The notes beneath the pieces were generated by a model. That model was given only the letters and a program-made list of their open reading frames with translations. It had not been told where the DNA came from and ran no database searches. A program made the translations under genes and the position numbers. A stretch of DNA of 64,000 nucleotides, from contig NZ_JAMXSS010000002.1 in the NCBI RefSeq assembly GCF_024124825.1, forward strand, positions 558,001 through 622,000, in the 5' to 3' direction. Of this stretch, positions 43,141 through 52,307 are shown in pieces. This DNA comes from Arthrobacter sp. H16F315. Its GTDB lineage: Bacteria; Actinomycetota; Actinomycetes; Actinomycetales; Micrococcaceae. Each line of letters starts with the position of its first letter. Position 1 is the first letter of the stretch.

Positions 43141-44328
43141 CTAATTCCCCTCCTGCTGGCGGACCCGGTCCAGGTACGGACGGGCGCGCTCCAGGCCCGA
43201 TTCAAGGGCATGGACTGTGCCTTCCATACTCTTGTTGGCTTGGGACCGGAAGGTGTCGATCGCGTCCATGGTCTGGAATACGTTGTCGAACGCCTTCTGC
43301 AGGGTTTCGACGCTGACACCGGAACTCGCGGCCTGCTGGTGGATGCGGCCGGTCTGATCCTTGAGCATCTCGCTGGTCTTGAGGATCATGTTGTTCGTCG
43401 TGGTGTTGATCGCATCGATCTGGTCCAGGACCATCTTCTGGTTGGCCAGGGCCTGGGCCACAATAACTGCTGTCCGCAGCGCCGAGATGGTTGTGGTGCG
43501 GGCCCGTTCCACGCCCTTGATCAGCTCGGTGTTGTTTTTGCGGATCATGTCGATGGCCAGGTAGCCCTGGACCGATACCGCCAACTGCGTAAGGATGTCC
43601 TGGTGCCGCTGCCGGATGGGGAACAAAACATCCGAATCGAGCTTGCCGGCCTCGTCCAGCTGGCCCGACACTTTCATTTCATCGACCTTGGCAGCGGTGG
43701 CTGCGTCCAAAGCCTTCGCGAAAACGGCGTACTCGCTCAGGCCCTGCATGGTCTCCCAGAGCTGGGTTTTTTCCTGCGCCAGGGAGGCATTGTCTTTCAG
43801 CAGCGAGTCCTGCCCTGCCATCAGCGACTTGATGATCTTGTCCAGCTGGGTCTGGGCCGACTCATACTTCTGGAAGTATTTGGCCAGTTTGTTCCCGCCG
43901 GGAATGATGCCGAGAATTTTGCGGCCAACACTCAAATCGCTGTGGTTCGGTGTGAGATCCTCCACTGTGGAGCGGAGTTCGCCGAGTGTGGACGCCACCT
44001 GGACCTGGGCACTGCTGCCCGATTTTTTGGCGCCGGCCAGGGACGTGGACGACCGTTCCAGCAGGCGGCTGGAGGTATTTGCGGACGCCACCAGCTCCGC
44101 GCCGGCGAGCCGGTTGATGCCGTCGATCTTGCTGGTGTATTCGGGGCTGTGCGGGTTCATCGCCGCGATCTCGCCGATAAAAGCGCGCGCCTGGGCGTTG
44201 ATCTCCTGCTGGCGTTCGGCGGGAACCGGCACCATCCCCGGCGCGTCGTCTTCCTTGACGATGCTCAGGGGTTCAGGGGCGTTCAGTACCAGCGCAGCGG
44301 ACGTAGCTTCCGGGGGTGTGAGTTGCAT
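43141..44328 (-). CDS. telA: Toxic anion resistance protein, TelA/KlaA family
   Basis: 395-residue largely helical protein of the TelA/KlaA family, associated with tellurite and other toxic-anion resistance. Features include KKSGSSAQVQVASTLGELRS, SDLSVGRKILGIIPGGNKL, KYFQKYESAQTQLDKIIKSL and RHQDILTQLAVSVQGYLAID. The start is ATG 44328 (MQLTPPEA) with an AAGGAG site; an upstream extension has unnatural Arg/Cys-rich composition. Located between TerD genes, consistent with a membrane-associated complex. Confidence 0.92.
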   Translation of the reverse strand: MQLTPPEATSAALVLNAPEPLSIVKEDDAPGMVPVPAERQQEINAQARAFIGEIAAMNPHSPEYTSKIDGINRLAGAELVASANTSSRLLERSSTSLAGAKKSGSSAQVQVASTLGELRSTVEDLTPNHSDLSVGRKILGIIPGGNKLAKYFQKYESAQTQLDKIIKSLMAGQDSLLKDNASLAQEKTQLWETMQGLSEYAVFAKALDAATAAKVDEMKVSGQLDEAGKLDSDVLFPIRQRHQDILTQLAVSVQGYLAIDMIRKNNTELIKGVERARTTTISALRTAVIVAQALANQKMVLDQIDAINTTTNNMILKTSEMLKDQTGRIHQQAASSGVSVETLQKAFDNVFQTMDAIDTFRSQANKSMEGTVHALESGLERARPYLDRVRQQEGN

Positions 44329-44357
44329 GCGTATCGTTCTCCTTCTGTGGTCGCAGG

Positions 44358-44939
44358 TCAGCCGAGCTGGACGCCGAAATCGGCGGCAACACCTGCAAGG
44401 CCGGTGGCGTAGCCTTGGCCCACCGCCTTGAACTTCCATTCGCCGTTGTTTCGGTAGAGCTCGGAGAAGATCATGCAGGTCTCCGGCGCCGCATCTTCGC
44501 TGAGGTCATAACGCACGACTTCCGCGTCGGTCTCCTGGTTCACGACCCGGCAGTATGCGGCGCGCACCTGGCCGAAGTTCTGGCGGCGGGTCTCTGCCTG
44601 GTCAATCGAGACCACAAAGACGATGCGCTCAACATCAGCGGCCACACCGGAGAGCTGGACGGCTATGACCTCATCGTCGCCGTCGCCCTCGCCGGAACGG
44701 TTGTCCCCCTTGTGGACCACCGAGCCGTCGGCTGCTGCCGGCTGGTTGTAGAAGATGAAATCCGCGGAACTGCGGACCTTTCCGTCGGCGCCGAGCATGA
44801 GCGCGGAGGCATCCAGGTCGAACGCATCGCCTGTGGTCGTCCGGGGATCCCACCCCAGCCCGATCAGAACCTTGTTCAGCCCCGGATCGGTCTTGGTGAG
44901 CGAGAGGTTACTGCCTTTGGTAAGGGTCAAGCCAGCCAT
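44358..44939 (-). CDS. terD: TerD family protein
   Basis: 193-residue TerD protein. The calcium-binding features are intact: FDLDASALML (residues 40-49) and GDNRSGEGDGDDE (78-90). The C-terminal family motif EWKFKAVGQGYATGLAGVAADFG is present. The start is ATG 44939 (MAGLTLTKGSNLSL) with GAGGAG. It is about 75 percent alike by eye to the next copy upstream (45005-45586), which points to a tandem duplication. Confidence 0.94.
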   Translation of the reverse strand: MAGLTLTKGSNLSLTKTDPGLNKVLIGLGWDPRTTTGDAFDLDASALMLGADGKVRSSADFIFYNQPAAADGSVVHKGDNRSGEGDGDDEVIAVQLSGVAADVERIVFVVSIDQAETRRQNFGQVRAAYCRVVNQETDAEVVRYDLSEDAAPETCMIFSELYRNNGEWKFKAVGQGYATGLAGVAADFGVQLG

Positions 44940-45004
44940 ACTTTTTCTCCTCGTTCGGTCTGTGTGGTGGTGCTGACGGGCCCGGCTACGCGGGCCCCCA
45001 GGTG

Positions 45005-45586
45005 CTAGTCCAGTACGATGCCGAAGTCCGTGGCGACACCGTGAAGGCCGGCGGCATAGCCCTGCCCCACGGCGCGGAACTTCCATTCACCGTTGTTTCG
45101 GTAGATCTCGGCGAAGACCATACACGTTTCGGCGGCAGCATCCTCGGTGAGGTCGTAGCGGACCACTTCGTTGTCGGTCTCCTGGTTCACGACGCGGCAG
45201 AAAGCGTCGCGCACCTGCCCGAAATTCTGGCGGCGGACCTCGGCCTGGTCGATTGAAACGACAATGACGATCTTCTGGATCTCCGGTGAAACGGCATCAA
45301 GGTCGATCAGTACCTGCTCGTCGTCACCGTCGCCCTCACCGGTGCGGTTATCGCCCTGGTGAACGACCGATCCGTCGGCGGACGAGAGCTGGTTGTAGAA
45401 GATGAAATCGTCATTGGAACGGACCTTGCCGTCAGCCCGGATAAGCAGCGCCGAGGCGTCCAGGTCAAACTGTTCCCCGGCCGTTGTCCGCGGGTCCCAG
45501 CCGAGGCCGATCATGGCCTTGCGAAGCCCGGGGTCCGCTTTTGTCAATGAAAGATTGCTTCCCTTGCTCAGGGTCAGGCTAGCCAC
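45005..45586 (-). CDS. terD: TerD family protein
   Basis: 193-residue TerD protein of the same length as the preceding copy, with QFDLDASALLI and GDNRTGEGDGDDE as calcium loops and EWKFRAVGQGYAAGLHGVATDFG at the end. The start is GTG 45586 after an AAGGAG site. Second member of the tandem pair. TerD proteins bind Ca2+ and are thought to associate with TerC-type membrane proteins. Confidence 0.94.
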   Translation of the reverse strand: MASLTLSKGSNLSLTKADPGLRKAMIGLGWDPRTTAGEQFDLDASALLIRADGKVRSNDDFIFYNQLSSADGSVVHQGDNRTGEGDGDDEQVLIDLDAVSPEIQKIVIVVSIDQAEVRRQNFGQVRDAFCRVVNQETDNEVVRYDLTEDAAAETCMVFAEIYRNNGEWKFRAVGQGYAAGLHGVATDFGIVLD

Positions 45587-45596
45587 GTGGTGCTCC

Positions 45597-46214
45597 TTAG
45601 GTGCTCTGGTACTGAACGGGAATCAGAGGGCGGCGGCAGCGGCGCCTGAGGACCTCGCCGGCGGTCCTGCCGTTGGCGGGGGCGCCGATGGCCGTGAAGT
45701 TCCAAACACTGCCGTTACGCGAGAGCTTGGACATAACCATTGCCGTGTTCGGTCCCGACTCCGTGAGGGCGTAGCGGGCGACCTCCGGGCTACCGGCTAC
45801 CGAGTCGTCGATCACGCGGCAGAACGCATTTTCGACCATATTGAAGGTCTGCTGGCTGTAGCTCGTGATGACAAAAACAATGTGCGCGACCGCCGGGGAG
45901 ACCCCGGGCAGGTTCACCATCAGGGTCTCATCGTCGCCCTCGCCGGCGCCGGTGAGGTTGTCACCGGTGTGGCGGATGGCGCCGTCCTTGCTGGTGAGCT
46001 GGTTGAAAAACACCGTGTCGAGGTGAGTGCCCGCGGCGTCGAACATAAGGGCCGACGCGTCCAGGTCGATCTCGACGGTTTTGGTGCCGCCGAAGAAGCC
46101 CCGCTTCGCCGGAACCGCGGAATCCCACCCGAGCCCCAGCCGGACGTTGGTCAGGGATTCACCGTTCTGCTTCGTCAGGGACAGTGACTGGCCTTTTTTC
46201 AAACTCAAACCCAT
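45597..46214 (-). CDS. TerD/TerZ family protein, possibly frameshifted at the C-terminus
   Basis: TerD-superfamily protein (205 residues as written) with EIDLDASALMF and GDNLTGAGEGDDET as metal loops and a longer insert GFFGGTKTVEI near residue 40, closer to TerZ. The last 15 residues (RRRCRRPLIPV...) are unlike the family. If one base is removed in the segment coding LRRRCR, the frame reads LRAAAAAL and stops at 45623-45625, the expected ending. Either an inserted base or a real variant tail. The start is ATG 46214 with AAGGAAAG. Confidence 0.85.
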   Translation of the reverse strand: MGLSLKKGQSLSLTKQNGESLTNVRLGLGWDSAVPAKRGFFGGTKTVEIDLDASALMFDAAGTHLDTVFFNQLTSKDGAIRHTGDNLTGAGEGDDETLMVNLPGVSPAVAHIVFVITSYSQQTFNMVENAFCRVIDDSVAGSPEVARYALTESGPNTAMVMSKLSRNGSVWNFTAIGAPANGRTAGEVLRRRCRRPLIPVQYQST

Positions 46215-46262
46215 TGCCGTACTCGCTTTCCTTGGTGGTGGTTGTGGATCCTGAAGCGTGGA

Positions 46263-47375
46263 CTAGCTGCCCGCGTCAGTTGGTTGCAGGCTGCCGTGCT
46301 CGCCGGCAGCGGTGGCGCGCCGATTGCGCCGGATCGAGCCTGCGAACGCGGCGCCGATGAAGACCACCCCGATCAGGCCGGTGACGACTTCGTTGATCGG
46401 GACCACGATGGTGACCAGCAGGATGACCGCCAGCGCACCAATGGCCCAGTGCGCGCCGTGGTCGAGGTATTCGAACTCATCAAGGGTGCCTTGCCGGACC
46501 AGGAAGACTGTGAGGGAACGGACGAACATCGCGCCGATGAAGCCGAGTCCGAGGGCAATGATGATGGGATCCGAGGTGATGGCGAAGGCGCCGATGACTC
46601 CGTCGAAGGAGAACGAGGCGTCAATGACTTCCAGGTAAAGGAAAAGCATAAAGGCGGCCTTGCCGGCCACTTTGGCGGCACCGGTGGGCCCGGAATGGAC
46701 CACGGCGTTGGCGTCGTCCGCGTCTACATCGCCGTCCTGGTCGACGTCGAACAAGTTGCCGAGGCCGTTCACCAGGAAGTAGGTGATGAGGCCCAGCAGC
46801 CCGGACAGCAGCACAATTCCCTGCTTTTCTCCCGAGGCCGCGCCGGCGATTGCCAGGGCAACCAATCCGGTAATGAGGGACGCGCCTTCAAGCTTGCCCA
46901 GCCGGGCCAGCGGAATCTCCAGGAACTTGATCCACTTGATCTCACGATGAGCCATGATGAAGTCCAGGAACAGCATCAGCAGGAACATACCGCCGAAGGC
47001 CGCGATCTGCGGGTGCGCCTCGTGCAGCACGTAACCGTAGGTGCCGGGCACCGTGGGATCGCCCTTTTCCATCGCGAGGCTAACAGCCTCCACCGGGTTC
47101 AGTTGAGCGGTGACGCCCACGATTAGGAGCGGGAACAAGATCCGCATGCCAAAGACTGCGATGATGATGCCCACGCTGAGGAACATTTTCTGCCAGAACG
47201 GGTTCATCCGCTCGAGGATGCGGGCGTTGACAACTGCATTGTCAAAGCTCAGGCTGATCTCCAGGACACCCAGAATGAGGCAGAGAATCAGGGCTTGGGG
47301 GCCGCCATAGAGAAAGGCGACCACCAACGCAATGCTGGTGATCGCAAACGACCAACCGAAAGTCTTCAAAAACAC
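46263..47375 (-). CDS. DUF475/TerC-type membrane protein with an EF-hand-like loop
   Basis: 370-residue membrane protein of the DUF475 branch of the TerC superfamily, with about nine helices. The superfamily motifs with buried acidic residues are ILGVLEISLSFDNAVVNARI and YLEVIDASFSFDGVIGAFAI, probably a metal path. A cytoplasmic or external loop at about residues 210-221 reads DVDQDGDVDADD, a dockerin/EF-hand-like calcium loop. GTG 47375 (VFLKTFGW) was chosen because AGGAG precedes it; the 52 extra upstream codons are Arg/Ser-rich. First gene of the Ter cluster. Confidence 0.88.
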   Translation of the reverse strand: MFLKTFGWSFAITSIALVVAFLYGGPQALILCLILGVLEISLSFDNAVVNARILERMNPFWQKMFLSVGIIIAVFGMRILFPLLIVGVTAQLNPVEAVSLAMEKGDPTVPGTYGYVLHEAHPQIAAFGGMFLLMLFLDFIMAHREIKWIKFLEIPLARLGKLEGASLITGLVALAIAGAASGEKQGIVLLSGLLGLITYFLVNGLGNLFDVDQDGDVDADDANAVVHSGPTGAAKVAGKAAFMLFLYLEVIDASFSFDGVIGAFAITSDPIIIALGLGFIGAMFVRSLTVFLVRQGTLDEFEYLDHGAHWAIGALAVILLVTIVVPINEVVTGLIGVVFIGAAFAGSIRRNRRATAAGEHGSLQPTDAGS

Positions 47376-47564
47376 GCTGGAACAACTCCTGGACCGATGG
47401 TCCCGTCGATCCGAGAACGACGGGAAGGCGAAAATGTCCCGGAAGCTATCCCCAAGACTTCGTGCCCCTATCTTAGCCGCCGGGTCTGCCCCTATCCAGC
47501 GTGTCCTCCCGCAGCGCAATGGCGCCGGCACTCAGCTTTCTGCGCGGACAAGCACGAGCCGCGG

Positions 47565-47801
47565 CTAACTACGCCGGACCTGAACGCCGTCGGATTTTAA
47601 GAAGAGCTGTGCCTCGGACGGGTCCGCCGCGAGCAGCCAGAAAACACTGCCGCTTAATGAGACTTCTTCGATTTCACCGGCCGCCAAAATCTGGGCATTT
47701 TTGATGACTTCGACCCGGTCACCGGCTTGCAGGCTCCGCCAATCGGAAACCGTACTGGCCGATGCCAGGCGCCTGGTCATAACCGTCCCGCGTGCTTTCA
47801 T
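47565..47801 (-). CDS. Small SH3-like protein of unknown function
   Basis: 78-residue protein with a strand-rich core (SLQAGDRVEVIKNAQIL, AAGEIEEVSLSGSVFWLL) that looks like a small beta-barrel and a basic N-terminus. The start is ATG 47801, with AAGGGG 9 nt upstream; a second ATG seven codons later is possible. It lies 189 bp upstream of the Ter cluster on the same strand and has an ordered regulatory region in front. Confidence 0.68.
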   Translation of the reverse strand: MKARGTVMTRRLASASTVSDWRSLQAGDRVEVIKNAQILAAGEIEEVSLSGSVFWLLAADPSEAQLFLKSDGVQVRRS

Positions 47802-47810
47802 GAACGTCTA

Positions 47811-47864
47811 CCCCTTTGTATTGGTTCGTGCTCACAACTTCATTGTTGTGATTTCCCCTTTGTA
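47811..47864 (-). promoter_or_regulatory. Repeat-containing control region of the 78-residue protein gene
   Basis: TACAAAGGGG occurs twice on the minus strand (47811-47820 and 47855-47864). Between them lies an inverted repeat, TCACAAC paired with GTTGTGA across 6 nt (47832-47851). The nearer TACAAAGGGG provides the ribosome-binding site of the gene at 47801. The block is AT-rich compared with its surroundings. Confidence 0.45.
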
Positions 47865-47950
47865 CTACACTTCCCGGGCCCCCGCCCGCCGTGTTGCCGT
47901 CCATTTCGGGGGCGCCGGAAAATGTCACCCGTACTGCATTTTGTTTGCTT

Positions 47951-49573
47951 TCAGGCAAGATTCCCCACCGCGGATTCGGCGGCCGCCCGGATCTTGCCCG
48001 AGGCAACAAGGTGATCTGCCGCCTCCAGTTCCGGCGAGAGGAAACGGTCCGTACCCGGGCCGTCGACGACGTCGCGCACGGCCGCGATCACGGCCGCCGC
48101 CGCGGGGCCGGGACTAAGCTGGCCGCCGGAGAGCTGGCTGCGGATGTCCAGCGCCCGCGTTGACGTCACCAGCTCGATCGCCAGCACCCGGCGCAGGTTC
48201 TCCACCGCACGGCGGAGCTTGCGGGCCGCGTGCCAGCCCATCGACACGTGGTCCTCCTGCATCGCGGAGCTCGGGATCGAGTCCACCGACGCCGGTACGG
48301 CCAGCCGTTTGTTGTCCGAGACCAGCCCGGCCTGGGTGTACTGGGCGATCATCAGGCCGGAATCAACGCCGGGGTCAGCGGCCAGGAAAGCAGGCAGCCC
48401 GTGCGAGCGGGCCGGATCCAGCATCCGGTCCGTGCGGCGCTCGGCGATCGAACTCAGGTCCGCGACGACGATGGCCAGGAAGTCCAGCACGTAGGCCACC
48501 GGGGCGCCATGGAAGTTGCCGTTGGAGCTGACCCGGCCGTCGGGCAGCACCACCGGGTTGTCGATCGCCGCGGCCAGTTCACGGGAGGCGACAAGTGCGG
48601 CGTGGTCCACGGTGTCGCGGGCGGCGCCGGCCACCTGGGGTGCGCAGCGCAGCGAGTATGCGTCCTGGACCTTGGTGTCGTTGATCCGGTGCGAGGCCAC
48701 GATCGGGGAATCGGACAGCACCCGGAGCATGTTGTCCGCGGCGGCGGCCTGGCCCGGATGCGGCCGCAGCGCGGCGTGCAGCTCGGGCAGGAACACCTGG
48801 TCCGTGCCCAGCAACGCCTCGACACTGAGTGCTGCCGTAATGTCCGCCGTCGTGAGCAATTGCCGGAGGTCCGCGATGGCCATCAGCAGCATGCCCAACA
48901 TACCTTCGGTGCCGTTGACGAGGGCCAGGCCTTCCTTCTCGGCCAGGGTGACCGGTTCAATCCCGTGCGCGGCGAGGAGTTCAGCAACCGGGCGGCCGCC
49001 CTTGGTTCCGTACAGCTCGCCGTCGGGACCCATCGCTTCGCCTTCACCCATCAGGACCAGGGCGCAGTGCGAGAGCGGCGCAAGGTCACCCGAGCAGCCA
49101 AGGGAGCCGAATTCGCGGACCACCGGGGTAATGCCGGCGTTCAGCACATCCACCATGGTCTGCAGCACCACGGGGCGAACGCCGGTCCGGCCGGAGGCGA
49201 GGGTCTTGGCGCGCAGGAACATAATGCCGCGCACCACCTCCCGCTCTACGGCCGGGCCCATACCGGCGGCGTGGCTGCGGATCAGCGACTTCTGCAGCTG
49301 GGTGCGCAGCTCGTTCGGGATGTGCCGGTTGGCCAGGGCGCCGAAGCCGGTAGAGATGCCATAGGCCGGAGTTTCGCTGTGCGCGAGGTTGTCGATGTGG
49401 GCGCGGACCTTGGCGACGGCGTCGAGGGCTTCCCGGGAGATCATCACGTGGGCGCCGTGGCGGGCGACGGCGACAACATCCTCGGGGGTGACACCGCTGG
49501 AGCCGAGGGTGACGGTGAGTGGTTCGTGGGTGGAGACTTGCGAGGTTCGGGAGTTCGTGGGGAGGATCGTCAC
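47951..49573 (-). CDS. hutH: Histidine ammonia-lyase
   Basis: 540-residue enzyme that removes ammonia from histidine to give urocanate. The active-site tyrosine lies in [10 protein letters not shown] (about residue 71), and the MIO cofactor forms from C160-S161-G162 in [12 protein letters not shown], with Cys in place of the more common Ala. Further motifs are [15 protein letters not shown] and [15 protein letters not shown]. The start is GTG 49573, which overlaps the hutU stop by 4 bp (GTGA); 150 extra upstream codons read hutU out of frame and are rejected. Last gene of hutU-hutH. Confidence 0.96.
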   Translation of the reverse strand: MTILPTNSRTSQVSTHEPLTVTLGSSGVTPEDVVAVARHGAHVMISREALDAVAKVRAHIDNLAHSETPAYGISTGFGALANRHIPNELRTQLQKSLIRSHAAGMGPAVEREVVRGIMFLRAKTLASGRTGVRPVVLQTMVDVLNAGITPVVREFGSLGCSGDLAPLSHCALVLMGEGEAMGPDGELYGTKGGRPVAELLAAHGIEPVTLAEKEGLALVNGTEGMLGMLLMAIADLRQLLTTADITAALSVEALLGTDQVFLPELHAALRPHPGQAAAADNMLRVLSDSPIVASHRINDTKVQDAYSLRCAPQVAGAARDTVDHAALVASRELAAAIDNPVVLPDGRVSSNGNFHGAPVAYVLDFLAIVVADLSSIAERRTDRMLDPARSHGLPAFLAADPGVDSGLMIAQYTQAGLVSDNKRLAVPASVDSIPSSAMQEDHVSMGWHAARKLRRAVENLRRVLAIELVTSTRALDIRSQLSGGQLSPGPAAAAVIAAVRDVVDGPGTDRFLSPELEAADHLVASGKIRAAAESAVGNLA

Positions 49574-51273
49574 TTTGTGGTTCCTTCGTTCATCGGGATG
49601 CGGACGCCGCGCTCGGCGGCAACCTCGACGGCGCGGTCGTAGCCGGCGTCGACGTGGCGGATCACGCCCATCCCGGGGTCGTTGGTGAGCAGGCGTTCGA
49701 GCTTCTGCGCGGCGAGGTCCGTGCCGTCCGCGACGGAAACCTGCCCCGCGTGGATGGAGCGGCCGATGCCAACGCCGCCGCCGTGGTGGATGGAGACCCA
49801 GGTGGCACCGGAGGCGGTGTTGAGCAGGGCGTTCAGCAACGGCCAGTCGGCGATCGCGTCGGAGCCGTCGGCCATCGCCTCGGTCTCGCGGTACGGGGAG
49901 GCGACGGAGCCGGAGTCGAGGTGGTCGCGCCCGATCACAATCGGCGCCTTGACCTTGCCCTCTTTGACCAGTTGGTTGAACAGCAGCCCGGCCTTGGCGC
50001 GGTCGCCGTAGCCGAGCCAGCAAATGCGCGCCGGCAGGCCCTCGAATTCGACCCGTTCCTGCGCCGCGTCGATCCAGCGGTGCAGGTGCTTGTTCTCCGG
50101 GAAGAGTTCCTTGATGGCCGCATCCGTGACCGCAATGTCCTCGGGGTCACCGGAGAGCGCCACCCAGCGGAAGGGGCCAAGGCCCTCGCAGAACAGCGGC
50201 CGGATGTAGGCCGGGACGAAGCCGGGGAATTCGAAGGCCCGGTTGTAGCCGCCCTTGCGGGCCTCGTCGCGGATGGAGTTGCCGTAGTCGAAGACCTCGG
50301 CGCCGGCGTCCTGGAATTCGACCATGGCCGCCACGTGCCTGGCCATCGAAACTTGGGCCTTTTTGGTGAAGCCTTCCGGGTCGGCCGCGGCCTCGCGGTG
50401 CCATTCCTCCACCGTGACACCCTCGGGCAGGTAGCTCAGGGGGTCATGGGCGGAGGTCTGGTCCGTGACGATGTCGACCGTGAGCTCGCCGGCACGGTGG
50501 CGGCGCAGGAGCTCCGGAAAGACCTCGGCGGCGTTGCCGACGTAGCCGACGGACCAGCCGCGGCGTTCCTCCTTGGCTTTGAGCACCTTGGCGATCGCGG
50601 CGTCGAGGTCGGTTTCCACCTCGTCGAGGTAGCGCTTGCCGGCCCGGCGGCGGAGGTGGCTTTCGTCGACGTCGACAATCAGGCAGGCGCCGTCGTTCAG
50701 GGTGACGGCGAGCGGCTGCGCGCCGCCCATGCCGCCGCAGCCGCCGGTGAGGGTCAGGGTGCCGGCGAGGGTGCCGTCCTCGTCCCCGGTGAGCTTGCGG
50801 GCGATCGCCGCGAAGGTCTCGAAGGTGCCCTGCAGGATGCCCTGGGTGCCGATGTAGATCCAGGATCCGGCGGTCATCTGGCCGTACATCATCAGGCCCT
50901 CGGCCTCGAGCCGGCGGAATTCGGGCCAGGTGGCCCAGTCACCGACGAGGTTGGAGTTGGCCAGCAGCACGCGCGGGGCCCATTCGTTGGTGCGGAAAAC
51001 GCCGACCGGCTTGCCGGACTGGACCAGCAAAGTCTCGTCCTTTTCCATGGTTTCCAGGGTGCGGGTGATGGCGTCGAACGCGGCCCAGGAGCGGACGGCG
51101 CGGCCGGTACCGCCGTAAACTACGAGGTCGTCCGGGCGTTCGGCCACCTCGGGGTCCAGGTTGTTCATCAGCATGCGCAGCGGGGCTTCGGTCTGCCAGG
51201 ACTTGGCCGTGAGCTCGGTGCCGCGGGCTGCTTTGACCGGGCGGGCACCGGTGGTGAAATCGGCGGGTGCCAT
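49570..51273 (-). CDS. hutU: Urocanate hydratase
   Basis: 567-residue NAD-dependent urocanase, converting urocanate to imidazolone propionate. Signature stretches are [41 protein letters not shown] and the late active-site region [16 protein letters not shown] to [13 protein letters not shown]. The start is ATG 51273 (MAPADFTTG) with AAAGGAG. Two operator-like palindromes lie 59-114 bp upstream. Imidazolonepropionase (hutI) is not in the window. Confidence 0.96.
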   Translation of the reverse strand: MAPADFTTGARPVKAARGTELTAKSWQTEAPLRMLMNNLDPEVAERPDDLVVYGGTGRAVRSWAAFDAITRTLETMEKDETLLVQSGKPVGVFRTNEWAPRVLLANSNLVGDWATWPEFRRLEAEGLMMYGQMTAGSWIYIGTQGILQGTFETFAAIARKLTGDEDGTLAGTLTLTGGCGGMGGAQPLAVTLNDGACLIVDVDESHLRRRAGKRYLDEVETDLDAAIAKVLKAKEERRGWSVGYVGNAAEVFPELLRRHRAGELTVDIVTDQTSAHDPLSYLPEGVTVEEWHREAAADPEGFTKKAQVSMARHVAAMVEFQDAGAEVFDYGNSIRDEARKGGYNRAFEFPGFVPAYIRPLFCEGLGPFRWVALSGDPEDIAVTDAAIKELFPENKHLHRWIDAAQERVEFEGLPARICWLGYGDRAKAGLLFNQLVKEGKVKAPIVIGRDHLDSGSVASPYRETEAMADGSDAIADWPLLNALLNTASGATWVSIHHGGGVGIGRSIHAGQVSVADGTDLAAQKLERLLTNDPGMGVIRHVDAGYDRAVEVAAERGVRIPMNEGTTK

Positions 51274-51331
51274 CAGGGGCTCCTTTGTTCTGTTGCTGGT
51301 TTGGGGATGAGGTTCTGTATCAACTAAAGCT

Positions 51332-51387
51332 TGTCCGGAGCCCCGGAAACAGGGGGTATCAGCGGGAGCTGTCCGGGATGCCAGACC
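51332..51387. promoter_or_regulatory. Two candidate hut operators in front of hutU
   Basis: TGTCCGGGATGCCAGACC (51370-51387) and the weaker TGTCCGGAGCCCCGGAAACA (51332-51351) resemble the palindromes upstream of the iclR-type gene. They lie 97-114 and 59-78 bp before the hutU start. Confidence 0.6.
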
Positions 51388-51451
51388 CAACTAGCTCGCA
51401 GTTATTGTCGTTTTGAGCGCTCAAAACGACACCTACTGCGAGCTAGTTGGG
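51386..51451. repeat. Long palindrome (REP-like), type 2, overlapping the iclR 3' end
   Basis: A 66-bp inverted repeat: 17-bp outer arms (51386-51402 and 51435-51451), unpaired 4-nt stretches, and 12-bp inner arms GTCGTTTTGAGC/GCTCAAAACGAC (51407-51430) with no loop. It begins at the end of the hutU operator and its right arm supplies the last codons and stop of the iclR-type gene. No U-tract follows. Confidence 0.8.
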
Positions 51452-52284
51452 CCGGGGCGGCCGTGGATCCGGACTGAGAGCTCGTCCGCGACCTTCCGCA
51501 CCCTGGCGGCCAGGGCCGGCCACTGGTCCGCCGGCAGTTTGTCCTCCAGGAACGTCACGGCAACGGCGGCCGTCGGCCAGCCCACGTGGTCGGTGACCGC
51601 CGCGGCGATCGAACCGAAGTCCGGTGTGACTTCCCCGTGCTCGGTGGCGTAGCCGCGCTGCCGGACCTGGTCCAGCTGCGAGGACAGGGCCGAATACTTC
51701 ATGATGGGCGATTCCGTCTCGTGCCGGGCGCTGAAGGCCGCGGCGTTCGGGTACAGCGCCCGGACCTGGGACTTGGGCAGCGCTGCGAGGATGGCGCGCC
51801 CGCTCGCGGTGAGGTGGCTCGGCAGCCGGACCCCGACGTCGGTCACCAGCGACGGGCGGTTCTTCGCCCGTTCCTCGACGATGTAGAGCACATCGCGGCC
51901 GTGCAACACGGCCAGGTGCGCACTCTCGCCGATCACGTCCACCAGCGAGGCGAGCATCGGCCGGCCTAACCGGGACAGCGGCTCCTGCCGCGAATACGCC
52001 GAACTGAGCTCGAAGGCACTGATGCCCAGCCCGTAACGCTGCTCCTCGTGCAGATGCATCACAAAGCCATTGGCCTCCATCACACCCAGCAGGTGGTAGA
52101 CGCTGGAGCGCGGCAGGCCCAGCGCGGTGGCGATGTTTGACGCCGCCATCGGCCCCCGCCTGGAGGCGAGCAGCTTGAGGATGCGGAGGGTGTTTTCCGC
52201 GGCCGGAACCTTGGAGACCGACTTCGAGGGGGTGTCGCGGGCCGCCACGGCGCTGGCCGATGTGGTGCTGCTGGGGGCTGGCAT
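51433..52284 (-). CDS. IclR family transcriptional regulator, probable hut regulator
   Basis: 283-residue IclR protein: a 40-residue Ser/Ala-rich lead, helix-turn-helix (AENTLRILKLLASRRGPMAA then LGLPRSSVYHLLGVMEANGF, about residues 33-72) and the ligand-binding domain (SAHLAVLHGRDVLYIVEERA, LPSHLTASGRAILAALP). The start is ATG 52284 after AGAGGA. It precedes hutU on the same strand, and matching palindromes lie in front of both. Its final codons come from the type-2 palindrome. Confidence 0.9.
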   Translation of the reverse strand: MPAPSSTTSASAVAARDTPSKSVSKVPAAENTLRILKLLASRRGPMAASNIATALGLPRSSVYHLLGVMEANGFVMHLHEEQRYGLGISAFELSSAYSRQEPLSRLGRPMLASLVDVIGESAHLAVLHGRDVLYIVEERAKNRPSLVTDVGVRLPSHLTASGRAILAALPKSQVRALYPNAAAFSARHETESPIMKYSALSSQLDQVRQRGYATEHGEVTPDFGSIAAAVTDHVGWPTAAVAVTFLEDKLPADQWPALAARVRKVADELSVRIHGRPGPTSSQ

Positions 52285-52307
52285 GGATCCTCTTTTACGT
52301 TGCACGG

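Noticed and set aside
47951..50023. 690-residue form of histidine ammonia-lyase
   Set aside because: The extra 150 N-terminal residues are Arg/Pro-rich and are hutU read out of frame; GTG 49573 with a GTGA overlap is the normal start.
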